A stretch of 41,204 nucleotides of DNA from Rhodococcus sp. (in: high G+C Gram-positive bacteria) (GTDB lineage Bacteria; Actinomycetota; Actinomycetes; Mycobacteriales; Mycobacteriaceae). The notes under the pieces are model-generated. The model did not search any database. It was not told the DNA's origin and saw only the letters and a list, made by a program, of their open reading frames with translations. Every line of letters begins with the position of its first letter. Position 1 is the stretch's first letter. The stretch spans positions 1-41,204 of the forward strand of contig SEEV01000017.1 in the NCBI GenBank assembly GCA_004211695.1. The letters run 5' to 3'. Below, piece after piece: positions 8,454 to 16,767 of the stretch. Both the position numbers and the translations under genes were made by a program.

Positions 8454-10445
8454 TCATTGCACCGACGCCTCGTCGACACGCGCGGCCGCTGCGGTCAGCA
8501 CAGTTGGTTCGTCCAGTTCCAGATCGACGACCTGCGCTCCTCCCCAGACGGTGACCGCACGCGCCGCGGTTGAGGAGTGGGTGAACGCAGTAAGTATGTA
8601 CCTCCCGTTCGGGGGAAGTGGCATCTCATAGGAACCGACCGGCCCCGTTTTTGCGGTACCGACGGCCTCGCCGCTTTGCCGGGTCAGCACGACGACAGCA
8701 CCATGGCGTGGGCCGCGCGCGTCGGTCACCGTGCCGGCGATGGTGAGACGCTCGTTCAGGATGATTGTGCCCATGTTGGCTTCTGCGACGAGGTCTGCGA
8801 GTCGGGAGTCGGGAGTCCAGCCCTCTGCGGCGGTGATAACGAGGTAGCGCCCGGATCCGGGAATGGCGACCGAGAAGTCGCCGGCTGAGTCCACCTGGCT
8901 CCAGTCGACTTGTTCTCCGGATGGGGTGAGAACAGTGACGACGGCTCGACGGATCGGGCGTTGGGATTTGCTGAGCACGCGGCCGCGTGCCACTGCGGCG
9001 CGAATGCGACCCGGATGTTCGGGACACTCTTCTTGAGCTTCACTCAAACCGAGTATGGACAGCACGATCAGACCTGCCGTAAGCGAGGCCGCGGAGGCAA
9101 GCCAGAACAGCAGCAGGAGCGCTTCGAAGCTGGGGAAGACGTCATCGGCGACAGTTTGAACGCTCATCGTGGTGACGGCCGCCATGACGGCGCTGGCGGT
9201 CGAGGTACCGATGTACCGGAGCAGGGTGTTCAGGCCGTTCGCGGATGCGGATTCCGTCACCGGCACAGCGCGCATGATCAGTGTGGGCAACGCGGCGTAG
9301 GTCATGGATGTTCCTGCCCCTACCAGCACCGCACCTGTAACGATCTGCCAGAGATTATCGCTCAGGTAGACCCGGGCGACGTAGGAACCGGCCATGATCA
9401 TTGCGCCGGCAAGCAGAGTCATCTGGGGACCGTATCGGCGGATGAGTACGGCCGATACCGGAGCCGTCACTCCGAAGATCAAACCGATCGGTGCCATCCA
9501 CAGTCCGGTGTTCAGAACGTCGAAGCCGAGGCCGTAGCCGGAGCTCACCGGCAGCTGTAGGAGCTGCGGGGTTACCAGCATGTTCACGAACATGGCAAAA
9601 CCCAGCAACAGTGAGGACATGTTGACAAGGAAAACAGGCGGTCGCGCTGCGACGCGCACATTGACCAGCGGGTTGCGTGCTCGGAGTTCCATCGGTACCC
9701 ACACGATGAGCAACAGCACACCGGCGACGGCCAAAGCGATAGTGAGACGCGATGTCCATCCCCAGTGCGCTCCCTTGGACACTGCAAGCATGACCGCCGT
9801 CAGGGCGGCCGTCCCAACTATCGCCCCGCGGTAGTCGAAGGATCCGCCGGTCTGTACCGGCGACTCGTCGATCACTCGCCAGACTGCCGCGAGAATGGCC
9901 AGTCCCACGACTCCGGTGATCCAGAAGGTGGCATGCCAGTTCAAATGCGCCGCGATCAACCCGGACAGGGGAAGGCCGGCACCCGAACCGATCGCCAGGC
10001 TCGCGCTCATCAACGCCACGCCGAGCGGCACACGCTCCCGCGGCAGCTCATCACGCATAATTGCGATACCCACCGGGACCAGGGACAGTCCGACGCCTTG
10101 CATGGCCCTGGCCGTGATTACAAGCGCGAGTTCGGTGCTCAGCGCACCGAGCACCGAGCCGAGCACCATTGCCGTGAGCGCGACCATCATCATCCGTTTC
10201 TTCCCGAACATGTCGGCGAGGCGGGTGACGGTCGGTATCGAGATGGCACCGAACAAGAGGGTCGCGGTAACTAGCCACGAAACGTTGTCGGAGGTGGTGC
10301 CGAGCAACGCAGGAAGGTCAGGTAGCAGCGGAAGGACGAGGGTCTGCTGAAGAGAGACCACGGTGCCGGTGAGGGCAAGCGTCGCAACCACTATCCAGCT
10401 ACGGGACGACGACTCGGAAGCGGAGATGTCGAAGGACGAAATCAC
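8454..10445 (-). CDS. DHA2-type 14-TM MFS exporter with C-terminal carboxypeptidase-regulatory-like domains
   Basis: This 663-residue protein is predicted for the cytoplasmic membrane. The first about 480 residues are a multidrug exporter of the DHA2 (EmrB/QacA) group, with motif A-like RLADMFGKKRM and motif C-like GSGAGLPLSG. The last about 170 residues are soluble. They hold two beta-sandwich repeats of the carboxypeptidase regulatory-like type, seen at GDFSVAIPGSGRYLVITA and GSYEMPLPPNGRYILTAF. The frame is open further upstream to 10493, but those codons lie in a long palindrome. AGGAG directly precedes the GTG at 10445, so I use that start. Export of a toxic small molecule is likely. The role of the tail is unknown. 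No TetR or MarR gene is adjacent, although the operator-like site suggests one exists elsewhere. Confidence 0.87.
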   Translation of the reverse strand: MISSFDISASESSSRSWIVVATLALTGTVVSLQQTLVLPLLPDLPALLGTTSDNVSWLVTATLLFGAISIPTVTRLADMFGKKRMMMVALTAMVLGSVLGALSTELALVITARAMQGVGLSLVPVGIAIMRDELPRERVPLGVALMSASLAIGSGAGLPLSGLIAAHLNWHATFWITGVVGLAILAAVWRVIDESPVQTGGSFDYRGAIVGTAALTAVMLAVSKGAHWGWTSRLTIALAVAGVLLLIVWVPMELRARNPLVNVRVAARPPVFLVNMSSLLLGFAMFVNMLVTPQLLQLPVSSGYGLGFDVLNTGLWMAPIGLIFGVTAPVSAVLIRRYGPQMTLLAGAMIMAGSYVARVYLSDNLWQIVTGAVLVGAGTSMTYAALPTLIMRAVPVTESASANGLNTLLRYIGTSTASAVMAAVTTMSVQTVADDVFPSFEALLLLFWLASAASLTAGLIVLSILGLSEAQEECPEHPGRIRAAVARGRVLSKSQRPIRRAVVTVLTPSGEQVDWSQVDSAGDFSVAIPGSGRYLVITAAEGWTPDSRLADLVAEANMGTIILNERLTIAGTVTDARGPRHGAVVVLTRQSGEAVGTAKTGPVGSYEMPLPPNGRYILTAFTHSSTAARAVTVWGGAQVVDLELDEPTVLTAAAARVDEASVQ

Positions 10446-10460
10446 GGAACTCCTCATAGC

Positions 10461-10501
10461 GGTGAACAGTGGTTTACTCATCGAGTAAATCACTGTTCAC
10501 C
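10461..10501. promoter_or_regulatory. 41-bp near-perfect palindrome upstream of the exporter
   Basis: Two 19-base arms, GGTGAACAGTGGTTTACTC and GAGTAAATCACTGTTCACC, flank a 3-base centre and match at 18 of 19 positions. The site ends 16 bases before the GTG start of the exporter. Size, symmetry and position fit an operator for a dimeric (or pair-of-dimers) repressor of the TetR type that commonly controls DHA2 exporters. It could also form an mRNA hairpin. The repressor is not encoded next door. Confidence 0.75.
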
Positions 10502-10719
10502 AGCTGACGTCGAAACGAGGACGGTGTCGCAGGGGCGGGAGTAATCCGTCCCTCGACTCGGGGTATCCGGTGGGATTCCCTCCCGCATGCGGTGCTTGGG
10601 GACGTACATCGAGGCCATCCACCGAGAGCGACGACGATCAGGTCGCCGACCGCCCGATCTACGTCGCGGTCGTGTCACTACCGCAGTAGCACCGAGTTCT
10701 AGATTGTGAGCCGGCGCGG

Positions 10720-10860
10720 CGAACTTCCTGCTCGCGTCCATACCACCCGCCGCATACCGGAAGCTCTTGCGGGGCAGTGGCCCTACCACCGTCGTAGGAC
10801 CCGGCTGTGGAAGAACGCGTGGAATGAGTTCGTGCCGTTCCTCCACTACCGAGCCTGTTG
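10720..10860 (+). pseudogene. Possible IS256-type transposase scrap
   Basis: A short + strand stretch reads RLWKNAWNEFVPFL (about 10799-10840), which resembles the C-terminal NAW.EF.PFL block of IS256-family transposases. The similarity ends right after PFL and no flanking domain is intact. If real, it is a very small remnant. Confidence 0.3.
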
Positions 10861-11219
10861 CAGATTGCCAACACCCGCACCGCGAGGACCCTGGTCTACT
10901 GCAGAGGGATTCGCTCTTGACGGCAGATCGAACGGTATACGCGCCTGCGCCGCTCCCGGGTGCTGTGCGGGCAAGAGGTCCCCACCATTGCACACGATCA
11001 CGCGGCTCTCACAATGCCAGGACGCCTTCACCGGGTACACGCCGGTGACCTGAGGTGGCAATCCCGGCTTGCTCGGGGGTCAGCTCGGCGACGACGTCAG
11101 CATCGAGAGTGTCGGAGACGCCAGCGAGGGTGCCACGCGCGATTTTCGCGTGCCGACACGTTATTTCTTGCAACTGAGATTTGTCAGTAGGGCGTTCAGG
11201 TGTCACTGGCTAGAGGATT
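10861..11219. other. Non-coding stretch
   Basis: No protein-like reading frame is evident here. A 65-residue minus-strand frame (11009-11206) has plausible composition but no recognisable domain and no good ribosome site. A short hairpin, CACGCGCGATTTTCGCGTG-like, lies near 11133-11152. Confidence 0.4.
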
Positions 11220-11630
11220 TCAGGTCGGTGGATTGAGGTTTCCTGTCCTCCAACCTGTTCCAGGTGGACGGTAGACGGCGGACAAACGTGCAGAGAGACC
11301 TGGATCGGCATGAGACTCTCGAACGGTGTGCCAAAGTCGTTCGATAAAACGTGTACGTGTCATCCCGAATTTCTCGAAGATGTCCTCGTCCGGCGCGCCG
11401 CCATACGGCAACCAGGAGTGAGCGAATCCGATCAAGTTCTGTGGATCAGCGCTTGGATGGGGAAGTCCCAAGCGTGCCCTGTACAGTTCTGCGCGTCGAC
11501 GATAACGCCGTTCCCTCCCATACTCGCGTAGAGCTACTGCGATGTCGGCCGCATCTGCACCCGCACTGGGGAGCTGCAACGACATAGAAGGTGCACCGTG
11601 TCCTTGTTGCTTCTGGTTGCCTTTAGACAT
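11220..11630 (-). CDS. Small DUF3263-like protein
   Basis: This 136-residue protein starts at ATG 11630 behind AGGAAC; the frame extends to 11669 without a better site. The C-terminal half contains IGFAHSWLPYGGAPDEDIFE followed by KFGMTRTRFIERLWHTV. This resembles the small actinobacterial DUF3263 family, in which a helix-turn-helix-like segment sits in a domain of about 60-80 residues. The N terminus is Gln/Ser rich and likely disordered. It is divergent from the aldehyde dehydrogenase operon across a palindrome-rich region. A regulatory role there is possible but unproven. Confidence 0.6.
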   Translation of the reverse strand: MSKGNQKQQGHGAPSMSLQLPSAGADAADIAVALREYGRERRYRRRAELYRARLGLPHPSADPQNLIGFAHSWLPYGGAPDEDIFEKFGMTRTRFIERLWHTVRESHADPGLSARLSAVYRPPGTGWRTGNLNPPT

Positions 11631-11883
11631 TTGCGTTCCTATCGATCGATCTGAGTGGTGCAGTGGCACTCTGTTTCCGACGCCACGTGCTGCTGAGACG
11701 TGAGCGTCGCCGCCGCAATTGGTCCGCCGTCGCTCGGCTTGGCGGACGATCCATGCTCATATCTCGACCGGTGACTCCGGTCTGGGCAAAGCGACGACTT
11801 TCCGCCAGCCGCGGAGCTCCGAGCGTGTGAGCTCCCGGCTAGGGCCGAGCAACCCGGGTGGTGTGCGTCATGGCCATCTTGAT

Positions 11884-11897
11884 GTGGCAAATGCCAC
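11884..11897. promoter_or_regulatory. Palindrome GTGGCA-AA-TGCCAC in divergent intergenic region
   Basis: Six-base arms match perfectly around an AA centre. It lies between the DUF3263-like gene and the aldehyde dehydrogenase operon and may be an operator for either. Confidence 0.4.
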
Positions 11898-11905
11898 CTG
11901 CATCA

Positions 11906-11916
11906 TTGTAAGACAT
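11906..11916. promoter_or_regulatory. Degenerate copy of the TTGTCAGACAA motif
   Basis: TTGTAAGACAT matches 9 of 11 positions of the perfect palindrome found at 34179-34189. It is placed upstream of the aldehyde dehydrogenase operon promoter. A shared regulator is inferred. Confidence 0.35.
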
Positions 11917-11947
11917 TAGGCAGACTCGTCAAGATGACAGGCATTTA

Positions 11948-11959
11948 ACCCGTACGGGT
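11948..11959. promoter_or_regulatory. Perfect 12-bp palindrome upstream of the aldehyde dehydrogenase promoter
   Basis: ACCCGTACGGGT is fully self-complementary and ends 15 bases before the -35-like hexamer. It is a plausible activator or repressor half-site pair. Confidence 0.45.
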
Positions 11960-11973
11960 GTACTGCCTTGCTA

Positions 11974-12001
11974 TTGACTTACAGTTTGTCGACTGTAATA
12001 T
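11974..12001 (+). promoter_or_regulatory. Promoter of the aldehyde dehydrogenase operon with embedded operator
   Basis: TTGACT (11974-11979) and TAATAT (11996-12001) are separated by 16 bases, a good vegetative promoter. The inverted repeat TTACAGT-TTGTCG-ACTGTAA (11979-11998) fills the spacer, so a bound dimer would block RNA polymerase. This looks like the main control point of the 12-23 kb operon. Confidence 0.6.
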
Positions 12002-12043
12002 TGCAACGGTCAACGTGCGGACTCAACGAAACTGGAGACAGCT

Positions 12044-13543
12044 GTGAGCTTGGCATCAAGCGTGAGCAACGAGGTCGACAAGACGGGCGCGAAAGTGCAG
12101 CGCTGGCTTGCCGATCACACCCCGCGTCACATGATCAACAACGAGTTCGTCCCATCGCGGTCAGGCGCCGCGTTTGATGCCGTCGATCCGACGACGGAAA
12201 GTGTCCTGGCTGCCGCGGCATCGGGGGACGAGGCGGATGTCGATGCGGCCGTCACTGCCGCGCGCGCTGCGCTGGAGAATGGCCCCTGGGCGACGGCCGG
12301 CCCTCATGACCGCGCTCGGGTGCTTCGCCGATTCGCGGAGGTCATCGTCGACAATGCTGACGAATTGGCCCACCTGGAAACGCTGAACAATGGAACTCCG
12401 ATCGGCATCACCCGGGGCGGTATGACGCTCACCGCTGATCGTCTCCAGTACTTCGCCGGAGCTGCTCCGTACGCGGCGGGCCAGACGATGCCTTCGCCGT
12501 CCGGACGATTCACCTACACGCTGCGTGAGCCGGTCGGTGTCTGTGCGGGGATCATCCCGTGGAACAGTCCGGTTTCAAACGCCGTCAAGACTTTTGGCCC
12601 TGCGCTCGCCGCCGGAAACACGGTGATCCTCAAGCCGGCGGAGCAAACTCCGCTCAGCGCCATCCGGCTGGCTGAACTCGCGATCGACGCCGGTCTGCCG
12701 CCCGGCGTGTTCAACGTCATCACCGGGTTTGGCAAGTCCGCCGGCGCCGCCTTGGTGAGGCACCCGGGCGTCAACAAGCTGAACTTCACCGGCTCCCTCG
12801 AAACCGGCCGTCAGGTGGCCCGCGAGGCCACCGCGAACCTCAAGCGCGTAACCCTGGAACTTGGCGGAAAATCTCCGAACATCATCTTCGCCGACGCGGA
12901 CCTGAGCAAGGCAGTGCCCGCGGCGGTGAACGGGTTTTCGAAGAACGCCGGCCAGATGTGCACCGCAGGTTCGCGACTGTTCGTTCATGAAAGCATCCGT
13001 GAAGAATTCATCGATCGGATCAAGGAGCAGCTCGCTGGCCTCACCCTGGGAAATCCGCTGGATCCGCAGACAACGATGGGTCCGCTCGTGTCCAGGCAGC
13101 AGATGGAGCGCGTGGAGCGTTACGTCGAAGTGGGCAAGGCGGAGGGCGCCAACATCCGTTTCGGCGGAAGTCCGATTTCCGGCCCTGGGTATTTTGTGGA
13201 GCCGACGGTGTTCGACCAGGTCAACTCGGACATGCGGATTGCAGTCGAGGAGATCTTCGGCCCGGTCCTCTCGGTGATCTCCTTCACGGATGAGGACGAG
13301 GTCGTTCGGCAAGCGAACGAATCCGTCTTCGGGCTCGGCGCGGGCGTGTGGACCCAGGACATTTCCCGCGCCCATCGACTCGTGCGACGACTCCAGGCGG
13401 GAACCGTGTGGGTGAATGCCTACAACGCGCTTGACGTGACGATGCCTTTCGGCGGCCAGAAGCAGTCCGGTATCGGCCGGGAGCTGGGCCTTGACTGGTA
13501 CCGCGAGTTCACCGAGGAAAAAGCGGTACTCATCAACCTCTAG
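12044..13543 (+). CDS. NAD(P)-dependent aldehyde dehydrogenase
   Basis: This 499-residue cytoplasmic enzyme oxidises an aldehyde to the carboxylic acid. Family residues are intact: N174 (IPWNSP), K197 (ILKPAE), E272 (LELGGKSPN) and the nucleophile C306 (GQMCTAGSR). The GTG start lies 6 bases after GGAG in the leader GGAGACAGCT. It is the first gene of a long + strand operon and 71 bases precede the next gene. With the alcohol dehydrogenase and a second aldehyde dehydrogenase downstream, it probably handles one oxidation of the imported substrate. Substrate specificity cannot be read from sequence. Confidence 0.92.
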   Translation: MSLASSVSNEVDKTGAKVQRWLADHTPRHMINNEFVPSRSGAAFDAVDPTTESVLAAAASGDEADVDAAVTAARAALENGPWATAGPHDRARVLRRFAEVIVDNADELAHLETLNNGTPIGITRGGMTLTADRLQYFAGAAPYAAGQTMPSPSGRFTYTLREPVGVCAGIIPWNSPVSNAVKTFGPALAAGNTVILKPAEQTPLSAIRLAELAIDAGLPPGVFNVITGFGKSAGAALVRHPGVNKLNFTGSLETGRQVAREATANLKRVTLELGGKSPNIIFADADLSKAVPAAVNGFSKNAGQMCTAGSRLFVHESIREEFIDRIKEQLAGLTLGNPLDPQTTMGPLVSRQQMERVERYVEVGKAEGANIRFGGSPISGPGYFVEPTVFDQVNSDMRIAVEEIFGPVLSVISFTDEDEVVRQANESVFGLGAGVWTQDISRAHRLVRRLQAGTVWVNAYNALDVTMPFGGQKQSGIGRELGLDWYREFTEEKAVLINL

Positions 13544-13614
13544 GACTCACCGACTGATACACCGGCGCGGCCGCGCAAAGCCTTCTCCGGCGAGACGACC
13601 AGCCACTACATTTC

Positions 13615-14574
13615 ATGGAGGACATGTTGCTGTCGAACACCGCACATCAATCGGCGCCGCTCAAGGTCGGCGTTATCGGTCTTGGCATGTACGGCGGAAC
13701 CATGGCACGGCGCCTGGTCGGTGCGGGTTGCGAGGTGGCGGGAATCGACCCCACGCCGACGGCACGTCAGGCCGCTGCCAGGGACGGCGTGCGTATCGTC
13801 GATTCGCCCAAGAGTCTTGACGATTGCCAGTTCGTGGTGTTGAGTCTTCCCACCTCGAAAGAGGTATCCCAGGTCTGCCTGGGCGAAGGAGGGTTGGCCT
13901 CCGCATCACATTCGAACATGCTGGTCATCGATACCACGAGCGGTCTCCCGGTCGAATCGAGGTCCATCGCTGAAGGCCTTGAGGCCCATGGAATTTCGTA
14001 CATCGATGCAGGAGTGAGCGGCACCGGCGGTGCCGCCGCGGTCGAGTCGGGGACGCTGACGATGCTGGTCGGAGGCACGTCCGAAGCCGTGGAGAAGGCC
14101 GAACCGGTTCTCGCCCTTCTGGGCAGTACGACGATCCACATGGGACCGGTCGGGGCCGGTCATGCTACCAAGACGCTGAACAATATGCTGTCGTCGACAG
14201 CCATGTTGGCTACTGCCGAGGCGGTGACCATCGGCATCAAGGCGGGCTTGGATCCCGATAAGCTCGTCGCGGCGATTCAAGCCAGCCAGGGCCGCAACTT
14301 CTGGACGGAACATCGGTTTCCTAATTTCATCCTGAGGGGTGATTTCACCAGTAAGTCGGGTGGGCCGATTGGCGGAACGACCCAAAGAGTTGGTCAGGCA
14401 GTCGAGATGGGCCGCGAATTCGGCGTGCCGACCCCGATTGCGAGTGCGGCCCATCAGCTCATGTCGGTGATGTCCGCAGAGTTGGGATATCGCGCCCCGA
14501 CGACACATTCCGTTCTCAAATACTGGGAGTGGTCTCACGTTGTCCGCGACGTCAAGGTGGATTCCGATGAATAA
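13615..14574 (+). CDS. Beta-hydroxyacid dehydrogenase (3-hydroxyisobutyrate dehydrogenase family)
   Basis: The protein has 319 residues from the first ATG. The N-terminal Rossmann motif is VGVIGLGMYGGTMA (about 18-31). The substrate loop is DAGVSGTGGA (131-140) and the catalytic lysine is K186 in GHATKTLNNML. Family members oxidise 3-hydroxy acids, tartronate semialdehyde or related compounds with NAD(P). The start is uncertain: ATG 13615 lacks a ribosome site, while GGAGG at 13617-13621 would fit TTG 13627 or, closely spaced, ATG 13624. It lies in the operon between aldehyde dehydrogenase and an SDR, consistent with stepwise oxidation of a hydroxylated chain. Confidence 0.88.
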   Translation: MEDMLLSNTAHQSAPLKVGVIGLGMYGGTMARRLVGAGCEVAGIDPTPTARQAAARDGVRIVDSPKSLDDCQFVVLSLPTSKEVSQVCLGEGGLASASHSNMLVIDTTSGLPVESRSIAEGLEAHGISYIDAGVSGTGGAAAVESGTLTMLVGGTSEAVEKAEPVLALLGSTTIHMGPVGAGHATKTLNNMLSSTAMLATAEAVTIGIKAGLDPDKLVAAIQASQGRNFWTEHRFPNFILRGDFTSKSGGPIGGTTQRVGQAVEMGREFGVPTPIASAAHQLMSVMSAELGYRAPTTHSVLKYWEWSHVVRDVKVDSDE

Positions 14575-14639
14575 ATGACGCGGGCTTACGGCACGAAGAG
14601 CGGTTGGACGCTCCCTCAAGTGGAACTACAGGAGAACGC

Positions 14640-15422
14640 ATGACGAACAACTCGACGAAGGTTGCGGTCATTACCGGAGCGGCACGGGGGATCGGCCATG
14701 CGACGGCGCGGCAACTCGGTCGATGCGGCATGAATCTGGTGATTGTCGACAGAGACGATGAGTTGTGGCGAGTGAAACACGACCTGGAGAACACAGGTAT
14801 CTCCGTCGAGGCGCTAGTGGGAGATCTGGCCGACACCACGTTTTGCGAGACCGTGATCCCGAAGGCGACAGATCGATTCGGTCGCGTGGACGTCCTCGTG
14901 AACAACGCTGCCGCAGGCACGCGTGAGATCGGCGGAACTGTCGAGCACATGCCCTTGGAGTTCCTCGATCGCGCGATCTCAGTGACTCTGCGTGCGCCCA
15001 TGATCCTCTGCCGCCACGTCATCCCGATCATGCGAGACCTCGGTGGTGGCGCCATCATCAACGTGGGGTCGCCGGGAGCGACACGCGTCATCCAAGGTCG
15101 GCCCACCCATGCCCACAGCCCGGCCAAGGGCGCGTTGCACTCGTTGACGCGAGCGCTCTCGGTGGAGTACGGAATCGACGGCATCCGTGTCAACACGATA
15201 CTTCCGAGCGGGGTTCGGGCCGGGTCGAATGCGGACACGTTCGACAAGGTGTCCGCCGACGCAAAGCACGGCATAGGCATTCCGCTCGGCCGGATGGGTG
15301 AGCCCCACGAGGTGGCAACTGTGGTGGCGTTCCTCGCCTCCGAGGATGCCTCGTTCGTCACGGGCACCGAAATCACCGTGGACGGTGGCACGTCAAACGT
15401 GTACGGACTGCGGAAGGGCTAG
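14640..15422 (+). CDS. SDR family oxidoreductase with catalytic Tyr replaced by His
   Basis: This 260-residue Rossmann protein begins at ATG 14640 behind AGGAG; an upstream frame extension to 14604 has no ribosome site. TGAARGIG (12-19) binds the cofactor and NNAA is present. The serine of the triad is probably S144 (INVGSPGA). The usual YxxxK reads H159-SPA-K163, so the proton-donating tyrosine is a histidine through a single-base change (TAC to CAC). Such proteins may be inactive as classical dehydrogenases or use another mechanism. The gene ends 4 bases before the amidohydrolase start, so the two are translationally linked. Confidence 0.88.
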   Translation: MTNNSTKVAVITGAARGIGHATARQLGRCGMNLVIVDRDDELWRVKHDLENTGISVEALVGDLADTTFCETVIPKATDRFGRVDVLVNNAAAGTREIGGTVEHMPLEFLDRAISVTLRAPMILCRHVIPIMRDLGGGAIINVGSPGATRVIQGRPTHAHSPAKGALHSLTRALSVEYGIDGIRVNTILPSGVRAGSNADTFDKVSADAKHGIGIPLGRMGEPHEVATVVAFLASEDASFVTGTEITVDGGTSNVYGLRKG

Positions 15423-15426
15423 ATCG

Positions 15427-16767
15427 ATGGCGAAAAACTACGACCGGTCGGACCTCCTGGAAATGGTCTGTGCCGAGGTGGACCGACACGCGAGCTGGAT
15501 TCAAGAGATCAGCGAACGCATCATGCGTAATCCCGAACCGGGGTTTCGCGAGTGGCGCACAGCAGAGTACGTCGCACAACAGTTTGCGGCGATCGGCCTG
15601 AGTTATCGGACGGGTTTGGCCAGGACCGGGGTAAAGGCACGACTGCGCGGGAACGGGGACGGCCCGACCGTGGCCATTCTCGGCGAACTCGATTCTTTGA
15701 TCGTCCCCGGTCATCCATTCGCTGATCCGGAGACCAATGCGGCTCACGCCTGTGGACACCACGCCCAGATCGCGTCGATGTTGGGTGCTGGTCGAGCGCT
15801 GCAGGCCGTCATCCAGCACTTGGACGGGGATGTGGTGCTGTTCGCCGTTCCCGCTGAAGAATGCATCGAGATCGGGTGGCGACGCCAGTTGATCGACGAT
15901 GGGGAAATCGAGTTCCTCACCGGCAAGTCGGAGCTGATACGGCTCGGCGAGTTCGACGACATCGACATGGCGATGCTCACCCACACCGAATCCGGGGGAA
16001 ACGCACTGGGCAGCGTTGGCGATACGCATAACGGTGCGGTGATCAAGTACGTGACGTTTACCGGAAAGTCCGCCCACGCCGGCGCTCGCCCGTGGATGGG
16101 CATCAATGCCCTCAAGACCGCCATGCACGCTCTTACCGCGATCGACGCTCAAAGTGAGACGCTTCCGGACGACTGGAGGGTGCGGATTCACTCGGTCATG
16201 ACGAGGGGCGGCGACGTTCTCACGGCAGTGCCGGCAGAAGCGACCGCCGAAATTATGATCCGCGGCGCGACATTCGAGGCTCTGACACGCGGATGCGAAT
16301 TGGTCGATCGTTGTCTACGCGGTGCGGCCACATCCTTCGGAGCCCGGATAGAAGTGGAGACCATGGGCGCTTTCATGCCGCTCACGCAGGAAGATCGGCT
16401 AACTGAGATAGTTGCGCGCGGTATCCGCGAGGTTGTCGGCGCGGAGGCCATGGGCGCTCCTCGTCACCGGACCGGCTCGACGGACCTGGGCGATCTGAGC
16501 CTTGTCATGCCCGTCTCTCATCCAAGATGCGCAGGGGCGCAAGGATCTTCGCATGGATCCGACTACGTTGTCGACGATCACGGCCTCGCCGCCGTGCTAC
16601 CAGCGAAATGGATGGCCCGCAGCGTCGTCGAACTATTGGCAGACGGTGCCGGGGAAGCCCACGACGTCATCCGGGCGTCGGGCCAGCGCCTGAGTCGCGA
16701 CGAATATGTGAACCGACGTCGCACCTTCCAGCATGTCCAGAACTACGGCGATTTGTCAGAATCATGA
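15427..16767 (+). CDS. M20-family amidohydrolase/peptidase (AbgB-like)
   Basis: This 446-residue zinc-dependent hydrolase has metal and catalytic motifs GELDSL (D89), HACGHH (107-112) and PAEECIE (E144/E145). The C-terminal segment GSTDLGDLSLVMP is followed by SSHGSDY. The layout, with an inserted dimerisation domain, matches the M20D/p-aminobenzoyl-glutamate hydrolase branch that cleaves N-acyl amino acids and similar amides. The longer frame from 15298 overlaps the SDR and is discarded. Its stop overlaps the next start (ATGA). Its presence beside an M19 hydrolase suggests that the pathway's substrate or an intermediate carries an amide bond. No signal peptide is visible, so it is cytoplasmic. 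Confidence 0.88.
   Translation: MAKNYDRSDLLEMVCAEVDRHASWIQEISERIMRNPEPGFREWRTAEYVAQQFAAIGLSYRTGLARTGVKARLRGNGDGPTVAILGELDSLIVPGHPFADPETNAAHACGHHAQIASMLGAGRALQAVIQHLDGDVVLFAVPAEECIEIGWRRQLIDDGEIEFLTGKSELIRLGEFDDIDMAMLTHTESGGNALGSVGDTHNGAVIKYVTFTGKSAHAGARPWMGINALKTAMHALTAIDAQSETLPDDWRVRIHSVMTRGGDVLTAVPAEATAEIMIRGATFEALTRGCELVDRCLRGAATSFGARIEVETMGAFMPLTQEDRLTEIVARGIREVVGAEAMGAPRHRTGSTDLGDLSLVMPVSHPRCAGAQGSSHGSDYVVDDHGLAAVLPAKWMARSVVELLADGAGEAHDVIRASGQRLSRDEYVNRRRTFQHVQNYGDLSES

Noticed and set aside
10490-10993. 167-residue minus-strand frame upstream of the exporter, at first a candidate repressor
   Set aside because: It shows no helix-turn-helix or TetR pattern, and its 3' end runs into the 41-bp palindrome.
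12575-13375. 266-residue minus-strand frame inside the aldehyde dehydrogenase
   Set aside because: It is antisense shadow to an enzyme with all catalytic residues intact.
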